Of a stretch of DNA of 45,096 bases, positions 8,506 through 17,616 are shown in pieces. Position 1 is the first letter of the stretch; each line of letters starts with the position of its first letter. The notes under the pieces are model-generated. The model did no database searches and was not told the DNA's origin. It was given only the letters and a program-made list of their open reading frames with translations. The stretch is from an uncultured Pseudomonadales bacterium (GTDB taxonomy: Bacteria > Pseudomonadota > Gammaproteobacteria > Pseudomonadales > Azotimanducaceae). The stretch spans positions 1 through 45,096 of the forward strand of contig CALIKQ010000033.1 in NCBI GenBank assembly GCA_938017975.1, read 5' to 3'. A program made the position numbers and the translations under genes.

Positions 8506-10596
8506 ATGACTGACCTCAGCCGATACAGAAACATTGGTATTTTCGCCCATGTCGACGCAGGCAAAACCACGACGACAGAGCGCATTCTCAATATCACCGG
8601 CAAGATTCACAAGATCGGTGAGGTGCATGATGGCGCTGCAACCACAGACTTTATGGAGCAGGAGCAGGAGCGTGGGATCACGATCCAGTCTGCTGCGACA
8701 ACCACGTTTTGGAAAGATCATCGCTTAAACATCATCGACACACCGGGGCACGTTGATTTCACCATTGAGGTCTATCGGTCCTTGAAGGTCCTCGACGGCG
8801 GGGTCGGGGTGTTTTGTGGCTCGGGAGGGGTAGAGCCCCAGTCAGAAACAAACTGGCGTTATGCGAATGAATCAGAGGTCGCCCGCATTATTTTTGTTAA
8901 CAAACTCGATCGCATGGGTGCCGATTTTTACCGAGTCGTTGATCAAGTGAGAAAAGTACTTGCCGCCAATCCGCTGGTCATGACTTTGCCGATTGGCACA
9001 GAGGATGAGTTCAAGGGCGTCGTCGACGTGCTCACGCAGAAAGCCTATGTTTGGGACGATTCGGGTGACCCTCTCAACTACGAAGTGCTTGATGTGCCCG
9101 AGGACATGGTTGACCTGACCAGCGAATATCGCGAGAAGTTGATCGAGGCTGCCGTTGAGATGGACGAAGACCTCATGATGGCTTACCTAGAAGATGGCAC
9201 CGAGCCGAGTATTGATGAGCTCAAGCGTTGCATTCGGTTGGGAACGATTGGGTTGAACTTCTTTCCGACGTTTTGTGGTTCTGCTTTTAAAAATAAAGGT
9301 GTGCAAAATGTGCTCGATGCAGTCGTTGACTATCTTCCCAACCCAACAGAGGTCGATCCGCAGGAAGAAGTTGATTTAGAAGGCAACGCCACCGGAGGTT
9401 TCGCCGAGGTCGACCCCGCCAAGCCACTGCGTTCTCTTGCCTTTAAGATCATGGACGACCGTTTCGGCGCTCTGACCTTCACCCGCATTTATTCGGGAAC
9501 ATTAAAGAAAGGCGATACAGTCCTCAATACTTATACAGGTAAGACGGAGCGTATCGGGCGAATAGTAGAGATGCATGCGGATGAACGAATAGAGCGTGAC
9601 TCTGCTCAGGCCGGCGACATTGTGGCTTTGATTGGGCTCAAAAACACTCAGACCGGGCACACGCTTGCTGACCAAAAACTGCCTGCGACATTGGAGCCCA
9701 TGGTGTTCCCAGAGCCGGTCATTTACATCGCGATTGCTCCGAAGGATAAGGGGGGCGCCGAGAAAATGGGTTTAGCACTGTCGAAAATGATCCAGGAGGA
9801 CCCCTCGTTTCATATGGAGACCGATCAGGAATCTGGCGAAACCATTATCAAAGGAATGGGGGAGCTTCATTTAGACATTAAGGTGGACATTCTGCGTCGA
9901 ACCCACGGGGTGGATGTGGTGGTCGGAAAGCCGCTGGTAGCTTATCGCGAGTCGATTACACAGCGCGTTGAAGATACCTATACGCACAAGAAGCAAACTG
10001 GTGGATCGGGACAATTTGCGAAGATTGATTACTCGGTTGAACCCGCAGAGACAGGCTCGGGATTTATTTTTGAATCGGTTGTGACCGGTGGAAACGTGCC
10101 TCGTGAATTTTGGCCAGCTGTTGAGAAGGGTTTTCGGGTAAGTCTGGAGGAGGGCCCTCTTGCTGGGTACCCTTGCCTAGATGTGAAGCTCACATTGATT
10201 GATGGTGCGTTCCATGCGGTAGATTCGTCCGCGATCGCCTACGAGCTTGCCTCGAAGGCAGCTTATCGGCAGACCATGCCAAAAGCGTCGCCGCAAATTA
10301 TGGAACCCATTATGAAGATTGACGTCTTCACACCCGAGGATCACGTCGGTGATGTCATTGGCGATCTCAACCGTCGTCGAGGCATGATCCAGGGACAAGA
10401 GCCTGGTGCAACTGGGGTTCGAGTGAAAGCGTCAGCGCCATTGTCGGAAATGTTTGGATATATTGGCGATCTTCGAACGATGACATCTGGCCGTGGTCAA
10501 TTCTCAATGGAATTCAGTCACTACGACCCGACGCCGCGCAATGTGGCCGAGGAAGTGATCAAAGAGGCAAGAGAACGAAAAGCTGCGAAAGGTTGA
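8506..10596 (+). CDS. fusA2: Elongation factor G, second (EF-G2) type
   Basis: A 696-residue translational GTPase. G1 is [15 protein letters not shown]2/switch I ends in [12 protein letters not shown]3 is DTPGHVDFT and G4 is [10 protein letters not shown]. Domains II-V follow ([38 protein letters not shown], and [13 protein letters not shown] in domain V). The sequence is very close to what I recall of the second EF-G of Vibrio and Shewanella ([34 protein letters not shown]). It is not in a str operon: rpsL, rpsG and tuf are absent. It is therefore probably the accessory EF-G, perhaps used in ribosome recycling or under stress, while the main fusA lies elsewhere. ATG 8506 follows an AAGAGAA stretch. 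Confidence 0.9.
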   Translation: MTDLSRYRNIGIFAHVDAGKTTTTERILNITGKIHKIGEVHDGAATTDFMEQEQERGITIQSAATTTFWKDHRLNIIDTPGHVDFTIEVYRSLKVLDGGVGVFCGSGGVEPQSETNWRYANESEVARIIFVNKLDRMGADFYRVVDQVRKVLAANPLVMTLPIGTEDEFKGVVDVLTQKAYVWDDSGDPLNYEVLDVPEDMVDLTSEYREKLIEAAVEMDEDLMMAYLEDGTEPSIDELKRCIRLGTIGLNFFPTFCGSAFKNKGVQNVLDAVVDYLPNPTEVDPQEEVDLEGNATGGFAEVDPAKPLRSLAFKIMDDRFGALTFTRIYSGTLKKGDTVLNTYTGKTERIGRIVEMHADERIERDSAQAGDIVALIGLKNTQTGHTLADQKLPATLEPMVFPEPVIYIAIAPKDKGGAEKMGLALSKMIQEDPSFHMETDQESGETIIKGMGELHLDIKVDILRRTHGVDVVVGKPLVAYRESITQRVEDTYTHKKQTGGSGQFAKIDYSVEPAETGSGFIFESVVTGGNVPREFWPAVEKGFRVSLEEGPLAGYPCLDVKLTLIDGAFHAVDSSAIAYELASKAAYRQTMPKASPQIMEPIMKIDVFTPEDHVGDVIGDLNRRRGMIQGQEPGATGVRVKASAPLSEMFGYIGDLRTMTSGRGQFSMEFSHYDPTPRNVAEEVIKEARERKAAKG

Positions 10597-10670
10597 TTCG
10601 TTCAGGTTCTACTGCGACACGGTTGGTATTGCAGTAGAGCCGCCAGTTTGGGCAAAAAAGAGACAGGCTC

Positions 10671-10853
10671 ATGGATTCAGTTGAGGATCGGTTGAGGGTT
10701 GAGTCGCCTTGCGTAAAAATTTGCGCCCTGTCAGAGGGTCAGTGTCTTGGATGCGGTCGATCCGTTGAGGAGATCAAGGGTTGGCCATTTGCCTCGAACG
10801 CAGAGCGTCAAAGGATTCTAGACAGAATTAAAAATGAGTTTTTAACTGGGTAG
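10671..10853 (+). CDS. DUF1289 family small protein
   Basis: A 60-residue cytoplasmic protein of the DUF1289 family. It has the typical four-cysteine pattern SPCVKICALSEGQCLGCGRS (residues 12-31), followed by EEIKGWPFASNAERQRIL. The cysteines suggest a metal or Fe-S binding knuckle, but no function is established for the family. It lies 74 bases after the EF-G gene in the same direction and may be read through from it. It converges on the dehydrogenase gene at 10933. Length and motif spacing are normal for the family. Confidence 0.85.
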   Translation: MDSVEDRLRVESPCVKICALSEGQCLGCGRSVEEIKGWPFASNAERQRILDRIKNEFLTG

Positions 10854-10932
10854 CCCCCATCGCGCTCGAAACCTTTGAGTTAGCCTTTCAACAAAAAAAA
10901 CATAGGGGCTGCGGGCAACCCGGAGAGACGGC

Positions 10933-11940
10933 TCATCGCCGAAAGGTCAGCAGGTCATCGTTTACGCAATTTTCCAGTCGCCCTGTCGTGATGTATTTGG
11001 CGGCAGTCTGTGCCGAAAAACTCCGGATATCAAACATACTTTGCGGTGTAAAAAATGCCGAATGGGGTGTGATGAGGAGTCGGTGTTTGATCCAGTCGGC
11101 ATCCTCCTGCCAGGCTTTAATCAGCGGCTTTTCTGAATTAGCAGGTTCTTCTGGCAGCACGTCTAGTCCGGCTGCGAGGACCTGATTAGCCATCATTGCC
11201 TCATAAAGCGCATCAATGTCGATGATCGGCCCTCGGGCGGTATTAATTAAAATCAGTCCTGGTTTTGCTTGCTCTAAAATAGAACGATTAATGAGCTTTT
11301 CGGTCCCTGAATTAAGTGGCAGATGCAAAGTGATGATATCGCATTGATTAAACAGTAATTCGAGCGAGTCGACGCGGCCAATGCCGAGCGCTAAGTCAGC
11401 CCCATTGGGCTTGAAAGGATCATAAAATAGCACCTTGGTGTCGAAAGCTTTAAGCCGCAGGGCTGCGGCGGTGCCTATGCGGCCTAGGCCTACGATGCCA
11501 ACCGTGCAGTCGGCGAGCCGCTGTCCAAAGGGATTCAGCGCTGGTCGCCAATTTTTCTGTGGGTCGGCCCTTAAAGATTGGTCGTGAAAGGCAATGCTTT
11601 TGGTGAGCGTTAGCATCAGGGCTAAAGCATGATCAGCAACCTCTCGCGTGCCATAGTTTGGGGTGTTGCAGACTGGAATGCCCAAACTGGCCCATGCCTG
11701 TAAGTCAATTTCGTCAAAACCTACTGCGGGTTTGACATAGATTTTACAGCGGGTGAGTTTTTCCATATACGTTGCTGGTACGGGCGGCCCAATAATCGCA
11801 TCGCATTCTGACCAGAGTTGATCTGGAACCTCAGAAGGATGCTTAAAAAAATGAGGTTTAATATTCGTATCTGATAGTCCGAATCGTTCAGGTTCAAAGT
11901 CATCCTGCCAGCGGATCATAGGCCATAAAAAGTTGTGCAT
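10933..11940 (-). CDS. D-isomer-specific 2-hydroxyacid dehydrogenase
   Basis: A 335-residue NAD(P)-dependent dehydrogenase expected to reduce a 2-ketoacid, or oxidise a D-2-hydroxyacid. The Rossmann motif is VGIVGLGRIGTAA (about 158-170). Catalytic residues are visible as Arg in LINTARGPIID, Glu in DVLPEEP and His in TPHSAFFT. FYDP after the second strand indicates an acidic residue that favours NAD. ATG 11940 is preceded by GGGAGAAG. The substrate cannot be read from sequence; phosphoglycerate dehydrogenase-like, glyoxylate or hydroxypyruvate reductase and CtBP-like roles are all possible. It is divergent from the AraC-type regulator across 400 bases, so they may share control. Confidence 0.88.
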   Translation of the reverse strand: MHNFLWPMIRWQDDFEPERFGLSDTNIKPHFFKHPSEVPDQLWSECDAIIGPPVPATYMEKLTRCKIYVKPAVGFDEIDLQAWASLGIPVCNTPNYGTREVADHALALMLTLTKSIAFHDQSLRADPQKNWRPALNPFGQRLADCTVGIVGLGRIGTAAALRLKAFDTKVLFYDPFKPNGADLALGIGRVDSLELLFNQCDIITLHLPLNSGTEKLINRSILEQAKPGLILINTARGPIIDIDALYEAMMANQVLAAGLDVLPEEPANSEKPLIKAWQEDADWIKHRLLITPHSAFFTPQSMFDIRSFSAQTAAKYITTGRLENCVNDDLLTFRR

Positions 11941-12339
11941 CGGCTTCTCCCGGAAAGATTAAGGTGCGAAAGACCTGTTCAAATATAGCATAGGCAGAGC
12001 GGGCGAGATGCTTTCGGCTAATCAAGAGAATCGCTGGAGACCGGCTCGGTTCAAATCTCTGGTGGTCAGGACCACTATCTTTTGTTTAGGTATGCATTGC
12101 GGCGGTTATTTGAGTGGCCCACTAGACTTGGCTTGTTTTAAAACGCTAACTTTCAGAGTTTGAAAATTTCGTGCAAGTAGCGCATAAAAGTAATTTGTTG
12201 CGCTCTATTGTTTCCGATTCACGGTGGAGGTGGCTTGCGAGTGGCTCCATGCGTAACATCAATAACCTGTCCGCATCGCTTGAATTGCTCGTTTGATTAG
12301 ACGAGTGCCGCGAGATAAATCGAGGAAGTATCAGACACT
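11941..12339. other. Divergent intergenic region, no gene seen
   Basis: About 400 bases separate the hydroxyacid dehydrogenase from the divergent AraC-type regulator. I find no coding frame or RNA gene here. TTTTAAAACG and a GCGCATAAAAGTAATTTG-type AT-rich patch around 12135-12205 are the likeliest promoter area. GAGGAAG at 12323 is the probable ribosome-binding site of the regulator. No exact operator symmetry was found. Confidence 0.4.
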
Positions 12340-13308
12340 ATGCGCAAAGAGTGTAACAAGATCGGCGAGTGGTATTTTGGTCCGACTGTGATCGCGCTGG
12401 GCGCTTTTGCCAAGGAACAAGGCGTGACGCCAAAGTGGTACAACCGTCTTGCAAGCTTACCGGTGATTCGTGAAGTCCCAGAGGTGATTGAGGCGGCGCA
12501 TGTTGATCGTCTCCATAAAACGCTCCAGAAAAATCTATCGCCGACAGACTTTGGGCGATTATGGGGAAAGACCGCTTTTCAAAATGCCCCATCAGTTTGG
12601 ACGCTTTGTGCGGGTGCAACCTCTTTTGAAGATATTTTATCAATGGGGTCTCAGCTAAGCTTGCTAGATTCCAATGGTTATATGGTTGGCCTGAGGTCGA
12701 CGAAGACGTCTGTCCGCGTAAATTTTTATCCCCTCAGACCGCTGCCCCAATGGCAGCATCTCATGCTTGTACAGCAGTTAGCTTTTGGATTTCCTTTTCT
12801 TGTTGGGGATAAGGATTTGGTCCAGCGTACGGTGGTTGCTGGCGAGGTTGTGCCGATGAAAGCCTTGAAGGCCTTCCAGCCAGCTCAAGGAGCGGCCTCG
12901 CTGGCGGCATCTCAGGTGGTGCTCAATCGATCTTCACTCAACCAGCATAATCCTGTGGCCAGTCAAAGTTGGGCGCTGATTACAAAATCAATTGTCGAGC
13001 CCCTGATTGGTTTGCGGCTTCGCAATCAACCGTCTTCATACCGGGTTTCCCGCGCTCTTATGGAGTCTTACCTGAGAGGCGGTCGATTGGATATGGTCTC
13101 TGTCGCTGAATCGCTTCACACGGAAAAGTCGACCCTTCGCCGACACTTAAAGGCTGAACAAAGTTCATTCTCTCAGATTTTGGCTCAATTTAGGATTCAG
13201 GAGGCCAAGCTTCGACTGCTGGTAGGAGGTGATCTCTCCAAAGTAAGCCACGATCTTGGCTATGAGGCGCCGATGTCCCTTCAGCGCCTGATGCGGCAGT
13301 TTGGTTGA
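12340..13308 (+). CDS. AraC-family transcriptional regulator
   Basis: A 322-residue regulator. The N-terminal 200 residues are likely the effector domain of the 'arabinose-binding-like' AraC group (ALGAFAKEQGVTPKWYNRLASLPV at the start has the usual look). The C-terminal DNA-binding domain has two helix-turn-helix units: LDMVSVAESLHTEKSTLRRHL (about 246-266) and LSKVSHDLGYEAPMSLQRLM (about 300-319). It ends immediately after the second unit, without the usual SPxxYR tail, so it is slightly short. It lies between a hydroxyacid dehydrogenase and an aldehyde dehydrogenase, which are candidate targets. The inducer is unknown. Confidence 0.88.
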   Translation: MRKECNKIGEWYFGPTVIALGAFAKEQGVTPKWYNRLASLPVIREVPEVIEAAHVDRLHKTLQKNLSPTDFGRLWGKTAFQNAPSVWTLCAGATSFEDILSMGSQLSLLDSNGYMVGLRSTKTSVRVNFYPLRPLPQWQHLMLVQQLAFGFPFLVGDKDLVQRTVVAGEVVPMKALKAFQPAQGAASLAASQVVLNRSSLNQHNPVASQSWALITKSIVEPLIGLRLRNQPSSYRVSRALMESYLRGGRLDMVSVAESLHTEKSTLRRHLKAEQSSFSQILAQFRIQEAKLRLLVGGDLSKVSHDLGYEAPMSLQRLMRQFG

Positions 13309-13381
13309 GCTGGGTTGAGTCTGTAATAGAAGTGTTCAATGGCGCGATTCTCGCTCGCCGCCAAAAGTTGGGAATACGGGA

Positions 13382-13409
13382 TCAAGGCGCTCAGAGAAAA
13401 GCGCCTTGA
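13382..13409. terminator. Strong hairpin between convergent genes
   Basis: TCAAGGCGCT (13382-13391) pairs perfectly with AGCGCCTTGA (13400-13409) around an 8-base loop. It lies between the stop of the AraC-type gene and the stop of the convergent aldehyde dehydrogenase gene, 12 bases from the latter. There is no long T tract on either side, though TTTT occurs in the loop on the minus strand. It may end transcripts from both sides or protect 3' ends. Confidence 0.5.
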
Positions 13410-13420
13410 GGTCAAGTCGT

Positions 13421-14842
13421 CTAGCCTAGCTTTGTCATCACGTCGCCGAAGAGAACTTCATCCGAAGCCAGTTCCTTGGGTTGATCTAAAGGTTTAGAAA
13501 TCCAAGTCTCATTGATCAGATCCCGCCAAGAGATGTTGTTATTCGTGCCATTGCCTCCCCACGAGCCGCAGCCTAGAGAAAAGGTCTGACGCATACCATT
13601 CCAAAGATTGCCGCTATTTGACGCGGCTTGGGGCTGATTGACCATAACGCGCGATGTTCTTGTAGCGTCCGCGAGTTTCATGATGTTGTCATCACTATTG
13701 GAATAAATGCCGCAGGAGTGGCCCTGTCCTTGATAACTTTGAATGTTATTGGTCAGCGCAATTGCATGGTCGATATCGTTTGCCCGATAAAGCGCCATTA
13801 CAACGGAGAGTTTTTCTCCAGAAAAGGGGAAGTCTGCGCCCCAGCCTTCTTCTATCACGATATAAAACTCGGTGTTTTCGGGAACGTCGAGCCCAGCCAT
13901 GGAGGCAATTTTGTGAGCAGGTTGAGCAACAATAGCGGTGTTTAAGTGGCCTTCTTCATCCCAGATTGTATTACGGAGTTTTTCTTTCTCTTCGTTGTTG
14001 CATAAATAGCCACCCTTGGCTTTCAGCTTCTCGAGCATTTGTTCATAGATGCTATCAACGAGAATAACCGAGTTATCAGACGAGCAGGATGCCGCAAGAT
14101 CGAGGGTCTTAGACAAATGAATCTTCGTTGCAGCATCATCAAGGTCGGCAGTGTCATCCACCGTGATCACTGCGTTGCCAACACCAACCCCCAGAGCAGG
14201 CGTTCCGCTGGAGTATGCCGCAGTCACCATGGCTCCACCCCCTGTAGCCAGTACGCGATCGCACTGTTGCATCAGCTCATTGGTGGTCTCGAGGCTAGGG
14301 ATTTCAATCGCGATTACGAGGTCAGCTGGCGCGCCCATTTTTTCGATGGCATCACGCATCAAATCGCAGATTTTCTTATTCGTCAGCTTTGCCCTAGGGT
14401 GCGGGGCGACGATGATGGAATTCCTGCCTTTAACGGCGTGTATGGCCTTAATCACTGGGGTCGCTTCTGGGTTGGTAGAAGGTGCAAGGGCCCCAATGAC
14501 ACCCATTGGCTTAGCAATTTTTACGATGTTGCGCTCACGATCCTCCTCCAAGATACCCACAGATTTGTCGTCAATAATGTCCATCAAAGTTGCACGTGTC
14601 TTGCGCTGGATCTTTAGAAATTTGCCGTCATAGTTCCCAAGTTGAGTTTCATCAACAGTAAACTGGGCAATTTCCTCGGCGACTCCAGGCTTGGCAACCG
14701 CCCAAACCATCGCGCGAATCAGATCATCGACTTGCGCCTGGGTGTAGTTTTCAATTTGCTGTTGCGCTGCGCGAGACCGCTGGATGAGTGCGGCAATTTC
14801 TTCTGCGGGCGTGAGGCTTTGAGTGTTGGCACTGTCTGACAT
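13421..14842 (-). CDS. CoA-acylating aldehyde dehydrogenase, sulfoacetaldehyde dehydrogenase (SauS)-like
   Basis: A 473-residue member of the acylating aldehyde dehydrogenase group (AdhE N-domain, EutE, SauS), which forms acyl-CoA from an aldehyde, CoA and NAD(P)+. PMGVIGALAPSTNPEATP and TGGGAMVTAAYSSGTPALGVG are typical of the group. The catalytic Cys is in LAASCSSDNS (Cys253), where AdhE/EutE have a CASE-type motif; the SCSSDNS form is what I recall from SauS. ATG 14842 has GGAG upstream, better than the TTG one codon earlier. Acetaldehyde, sulfoacetaldehyde or another short aldehyde are all possible substrates. The gene is monocistronic and faces the AraC-type regulator. Confidence 0.82.
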   Translation of the reverse strand: MSDSANTQSLTPAEEIAALIQRSRAAQQQIENYTQAQVDDLIRAMVWAVAKPGVAEEIAQFTVDETQLGNYDGKFLKIQRKTRATLMDIIDDKSVGILEEDRERNIVKIAKPMGVIGALAPSTNPEATPVIKAIHAVKGRNSIIVAPHPRAKLTNKKICDLMRDAIEKMGAPADLVIAIEIPSLETTNELMQQCDRVLATGGGAMVTAAYSSGTPALGVGVGNAVITVDDTADLDDAATKIHLSKTLDLAASCSSDNSVILVDSIYEQMLEKLKAKGGYLCNNEEKEKLRNTIWDEEGHLNTAIVAQPAHKIASMAGLDVPENTEFYIVIEEGWGADFPFSGEKLSVVMALYRANDIDHAIALTNNIQSYQGQGHSCGIYSNSDDNIMKLADATRTSRVMVNQPQAASNSGNLWNGMRQTFSLGCGSWGGNGTNNNISWRDLINETWISKPLDQPKELASDEVLFGDVMTKLG

Positions 14843-15053
14843 CAAGGATCTCCGAGCACGATAAATGTAGTAGGGGACTCGATTCTACACCGAGTGCTGC
14901 AGGCCGCCAAGACGCATATCAATTCAATGATTTAAACTATGGTGTATGCAATCGGTTTACTGAGGGCATGAGCAATGAGCCATTGGGAATTAGCCATAAG
15001 TAAAATGAGGATCCTAGGTTCGATCGTATCGCTCTCCACCTTCTTTACAACGG

Positions 15054-15085
15054 GCAACCTTTACAACCAGCAACCGTTACAACCA
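15054..15085. repeat. 16-base tandem duplication at the end of the ZntB-like gene
   Basis: GCAACCTTTACAACCA (15054-15069) and GCAACCGTTACAACCA (15070-15085) differ at one base. A partial third copy (TTTACAAC) lies just before. The second unit contains the stop codon and last codons (Trp-Leu-stop) of the transporter gene, so the duplication repeats the end of the coding sequence downstream of it. This looks like recent slippage. Confidence 0.7.
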
Positions 15086-16066
15086 GCGGCGCCATTTAAA
15101 ATAGCCTAGAAGAGCTACGCTGATGATCAGACAAAAAGCCATGAGATAGCTGAAGGCCTTAGGTTCATCAAGGCCCGGCAAACCCCCAATGTTCACGCCG
15201 AGCAATCCGGTGAGAAAGCCCAGCGGTAAAAAAAGCACCGCGACAAGGGTAAACACATAAGTTTTTCGATTCATTTCGTCGGCGAGGCGAGCTGCGAGTT
15301 CTTCTTGAGCCAATATCGCTCTGTCTCGAATCTGATCAAGGTCTTCAATGTAACGAATCAGTCGGTCATTAATGTCTTTAATACGGACGCGATGGTACTC
15401 CTCAAGCCAGGAAGGTGTTTCGTTGCTCAATCGCGTTAGCGCCTCTCGTTGTGGTGCCATATGACGTCTGAGCATCAGCGCCCGCTTTCTGAGCGCAATA
15501 ATGGCTTGTCGAGTTAATACTGGATCACTCTGATCAATGTTTGATTCTGCGGAAATAACATCATCTTCGAGCCGGGTCATGGTGTCAGCCATATCGTCGA
15601 CAATGTATTCAATCCAATCGACAAGCAATTCAGGGATCGAGCTGGCACCATCGCCTGATTCCAGTTCTCTAACCAGCCGCTCAGTCGCATGCAATTGACG
15701 AAGTCTTGCACTTAGGATCCGTGTTCCGTTGGTCCAAATTCGAAGGGAAACCATATCCTCTGATGCGCCATCGTCATCTCCAGCAGCGTCGCGGCGTCTA
15801 TTAACGCCACGGAGAGTAATGATGAGATTGTCTCCGCGGCGAAGCACGCGCGGACGGGTTTCTTCGCTGGTTAACGCGCCAACTGCAATGGCATTCAACC
15901 CCCCCTCGTCGGCCAGCCAAGCCGCCACAGCCGGATTATTGGCATCAAAGTGCATCCAGCTATTTGCGGATTCGTTGGAAGAGCCAGCGGGTTGGATTGA
16001 GCCTGATCCACTCAAGGTAAGCGAATGAACAAGTCCCTCGTCGACTGACAATAGCGTGTAGTTCAT
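15077..16066 (-). CDS. zntB: Zinc transporter ZntB-like, CorA superfamily
   Basis: A 329-residue inner-membrane protein of the CorA/ZntB family. A large cytoplasmic N-domain with a long helical stalk (about 120-265) precedes two C-terminal membrane helices (about 270-290 and 303-322). The pore signature reads LLGVNIGGLPG, the GVN form of ZntB, rather than the GMN of CorA Mg2+ channels, and the protein ends in a positively charged YFKWRRWL as family members do. A role in zinc transport, possibly proton-driven, follows from family knowledge. ATG 16066. The gene stands alone; its 3' end lies within a short tandem repeat. Confidence 0.88.
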   Translation of the reverse strand: MNYTLLSVDEGLVHSLTLSGSGSIQPAGSSNESANSWMHFDANNPAVAAWLADEGGLNAIAVGALTSEETRPRVLRRGDNLIITLRGVNRRRDAAGDDDGASEDMVSLRIWTNGTRILSARLRQLHATERLVRELESGDGASSIPELLVDWIEYIVDDMADTMTRLEDDVISAESNIDQSDPVLTRQAIIALRKRALMLRRHMAPQREALTRLSNETPSWLEEYHRVRIKDINDRLIRYIEDLDQIRDRAILAQEELAARLADEMNRKTYVFTLVAVLFLPLGFLTGLLGVNIGGLPGLDEPKAFSYLMAFCLIISVALLGYFKWRRWL

Positions 16067-16200
16067 GACTTAAGCCAATTTCTGAGGTGGTATCGATGCC
16101 TTCAATATACCCATCTTAAATCGATCAACAACGATTTTGCGTGATTGGTTGAGGCTATCGTATCTGTTTTACAGCGGGCAGCGAATCTGAGTCGAGCTAA

Positions 16201-16344
16201 GCAAGCCCGCCCAGCGATAACGTTGGTCGTCGGTCAGGCCGGCAAATGCTGGGTCACTCCAATGTTCAGACGACACTGCGTTGGTACCTCCGTCTAGATT
16301 TGGATGCCTACAAAGACGCTATAGCGGTATTGACGATTTCTTGA
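16201..16344 (+). pseudogene. C-terminal remnant of a tyrosine recombinase/integrase
   Basis: This frame opens after a stop at 16198-16200, has no proper start, and ends at TGA 16342-16344. It reads GRQMLGHSNVQTTLRWYLRL and then DLDAYKDAIAVL. LGHSNVQTT followed at the right distance by a Tyr (LRWY) is the His-to-Tyr C-terminal signature of phage and island integrases. The upstream catalytic Arg and HxxR box are not present, so this is a scrap. It lies in the 560-base gap 16067-16628, about 1.3 kb on the 3' side of tRNA-Pro. Confidence 0.6.
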
Positions 16345-16524
16345 GTGTTTAGACTGTTTCTTTCTCAATATAGTCTGTGCCTACTATTACAAAAATGTAC
16401 GTTTTATATTGGTTTATATCTATAAATAGTAATAAGTCGCTAATTTATTTAAAAAGGTAAACGCAGTAGAAGTAAGAAGAGCGGTCTTTGGCTGCCCCTT
16501 CTGCTTACTCCTTAAGAAGAACGA

Positions 16525-16554
16525 TTAAGTGAATAGCGGTTAAGTGAATAGCGG
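16525..16554. repeat. Perfect 15-base tandem duplication
   Basis: TTAAGTGAATAGCGG occurs twice without a gap (16525-16539 and 16540-16554) and is followed by a partial TAAG. It lies upstream of the HAD gene in an otherwise AT-rich gap (16380-16460 is especially rich in A+T). Whether it is a binding site or slippage cannot be told. Confidence 0.75.
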
Positions 16555-16628
16555 TAAGGCTTTTCTGGTAGCCTTTAGTTGCCAGAGATATATCTTAAGT
16601 ATTCTTCGGCGGTCAGCGGCGGCAGTCT

Positions 16629-17339
16629 ATGCAGACCACTGCTCCCTATCCTTTTGTTTATGATAGTTTTATGGTCATGACGGACTTTAGCAATGTTACC
16701 CATCTCCTCTTTGACCATGACGGTGTGCTGGTCGATACAGAATATTGGTATTTTAAGGCAACGCAGGACGAGCTAGCAGCGATGGATATTCGTCTGACGC
16801 TGGATGAATATATGGATCATATGGTTACCGGCAAGGCCGCTTACGCATCGCAACTCTCGACTGATGAGCGTGAAGCGTTTCGTGAACGCAGGAATCACAG
16901 ATATGCAAGTTTTCTCTTGTATCAGGATATTCAGATCCCTGGGGTAGAAAACACGTTGGCCAGCCTCAGTGGCAGTTACCCAATGGCGATCGTGACAACA
17001 TCCCGGCGCGAGCATTTTGAGTTAATCCACGAAGCACGAAATATTACCTCGTATTTTGACTTTGTATTGGCATTGGGAGACTACGCACAGACAAAACCCT
17101 CGCCAGACCCGTATTTGACGGCTGTTGAACGCTTTGCAATTGCGCCGGAAAACGCATTGATTATCGAAGACTCTGCACGAGGTCTTAGCTCAGCTATGGC
17201 TGCTGGTATTCGTTGCGTCATAGTGAAGAACGAGTTTACCGAGCATCAGGATTTCACTGGTGCGACAGCAAAAATTGAGGCGCTGACAGATCTGCCTAAA
17301 TTGCTTGGCAAGCATCTTCCTGGGTTCCACAGGGATTGA
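16629..17339 (+). CDS. HAD-superfamily phosphatase, beta-phosphoglucomutase-like
   Basis: A HAD hydrolase of up to 236 residues with a helical cap. Motif I is LLFDHDGVLVDTE (27-39; nucleophile Asp29 and acid Asp31, with His between them where most family members have Leu, Met or Cys). Motif II is IVTTSRREH, motif III is the Lys in QTKPSPDPY, and motif IV is IIEDSARG. It probably dephosphorylates or isomerises a small phosphosugar. The start is uncertain: ATG 16629 has only a weak GGCGG upstream, and ATG 16677 (MTDFSN) would give a more typical N-terminus. It sits between an integrase remnant and tRNA-Pro, so it may have arrived with an island. Confidence 0.82.
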   Translation: MQTTAPYPFVYDSFMVMTDFSNVTHLLFDHDGVLVDTEYWYFKATQDELAAMDIRLTLDEYMDHMVTGKAAYASQLSTDEREAFRERRNHRYASFLLYQDIQIPGVENTLASLSGSYPMAIVTTSRREHFELIHEARNITSYFDFVLALGDYAQTKPSPDPYLTAVERFAIAPENALIIEDSARGLSSAMAAGIRCVIVKNEFTEHQDFTGATAKIEALTDLPKLLGKHLPGFHRD

Positions 17340-17616
17340 AGTAGGAATGTGGTTCTGCTGGGATAAGCGCCTGTTGGCTGCAAAAGAATACGGTTAAGGT
17401 GGCAGGAGAAATTCCACCTTGGGTTGAGTCAATTACACTGCAAAAATGGATGCCCTCTGTGTCCTAAAGCAGGAAAGAGTAGCAGAGAACCGTAGTAGTA
17501 CTGCTTCTGCTGCCCTTAGCTCTGCATTGTCGGCCCTATCGTTACCCAAAAAGGATTAGGGCTGATCGAAGAAACACTCAATTTTCTATAAGCATATGAT
17601 ACTAATGCAAATTGTA

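Noticed and set aside
10853-10910. Inverted pair AGCCCCCAT/ATAGGGGCT after the DUF1289 gene
   Set aside because: The arms are about 40 bases apart with a mismatch, too weak for a terminator.
14039-14617. 192-codon open frame opposite the aldehyde dehydrogenase gene
   Set aside because: It lies wholly within a well-supported gene, has no recognisable domain, and a second overlapping frame exists on the same strand; a composition shadow.
17396-17420. AAGGTGG/CCACCTT hairpin after the HAD gene, considered as a terminator
   Set aside because: Only a 7-base stem and no T run on either strand; not enough to call.
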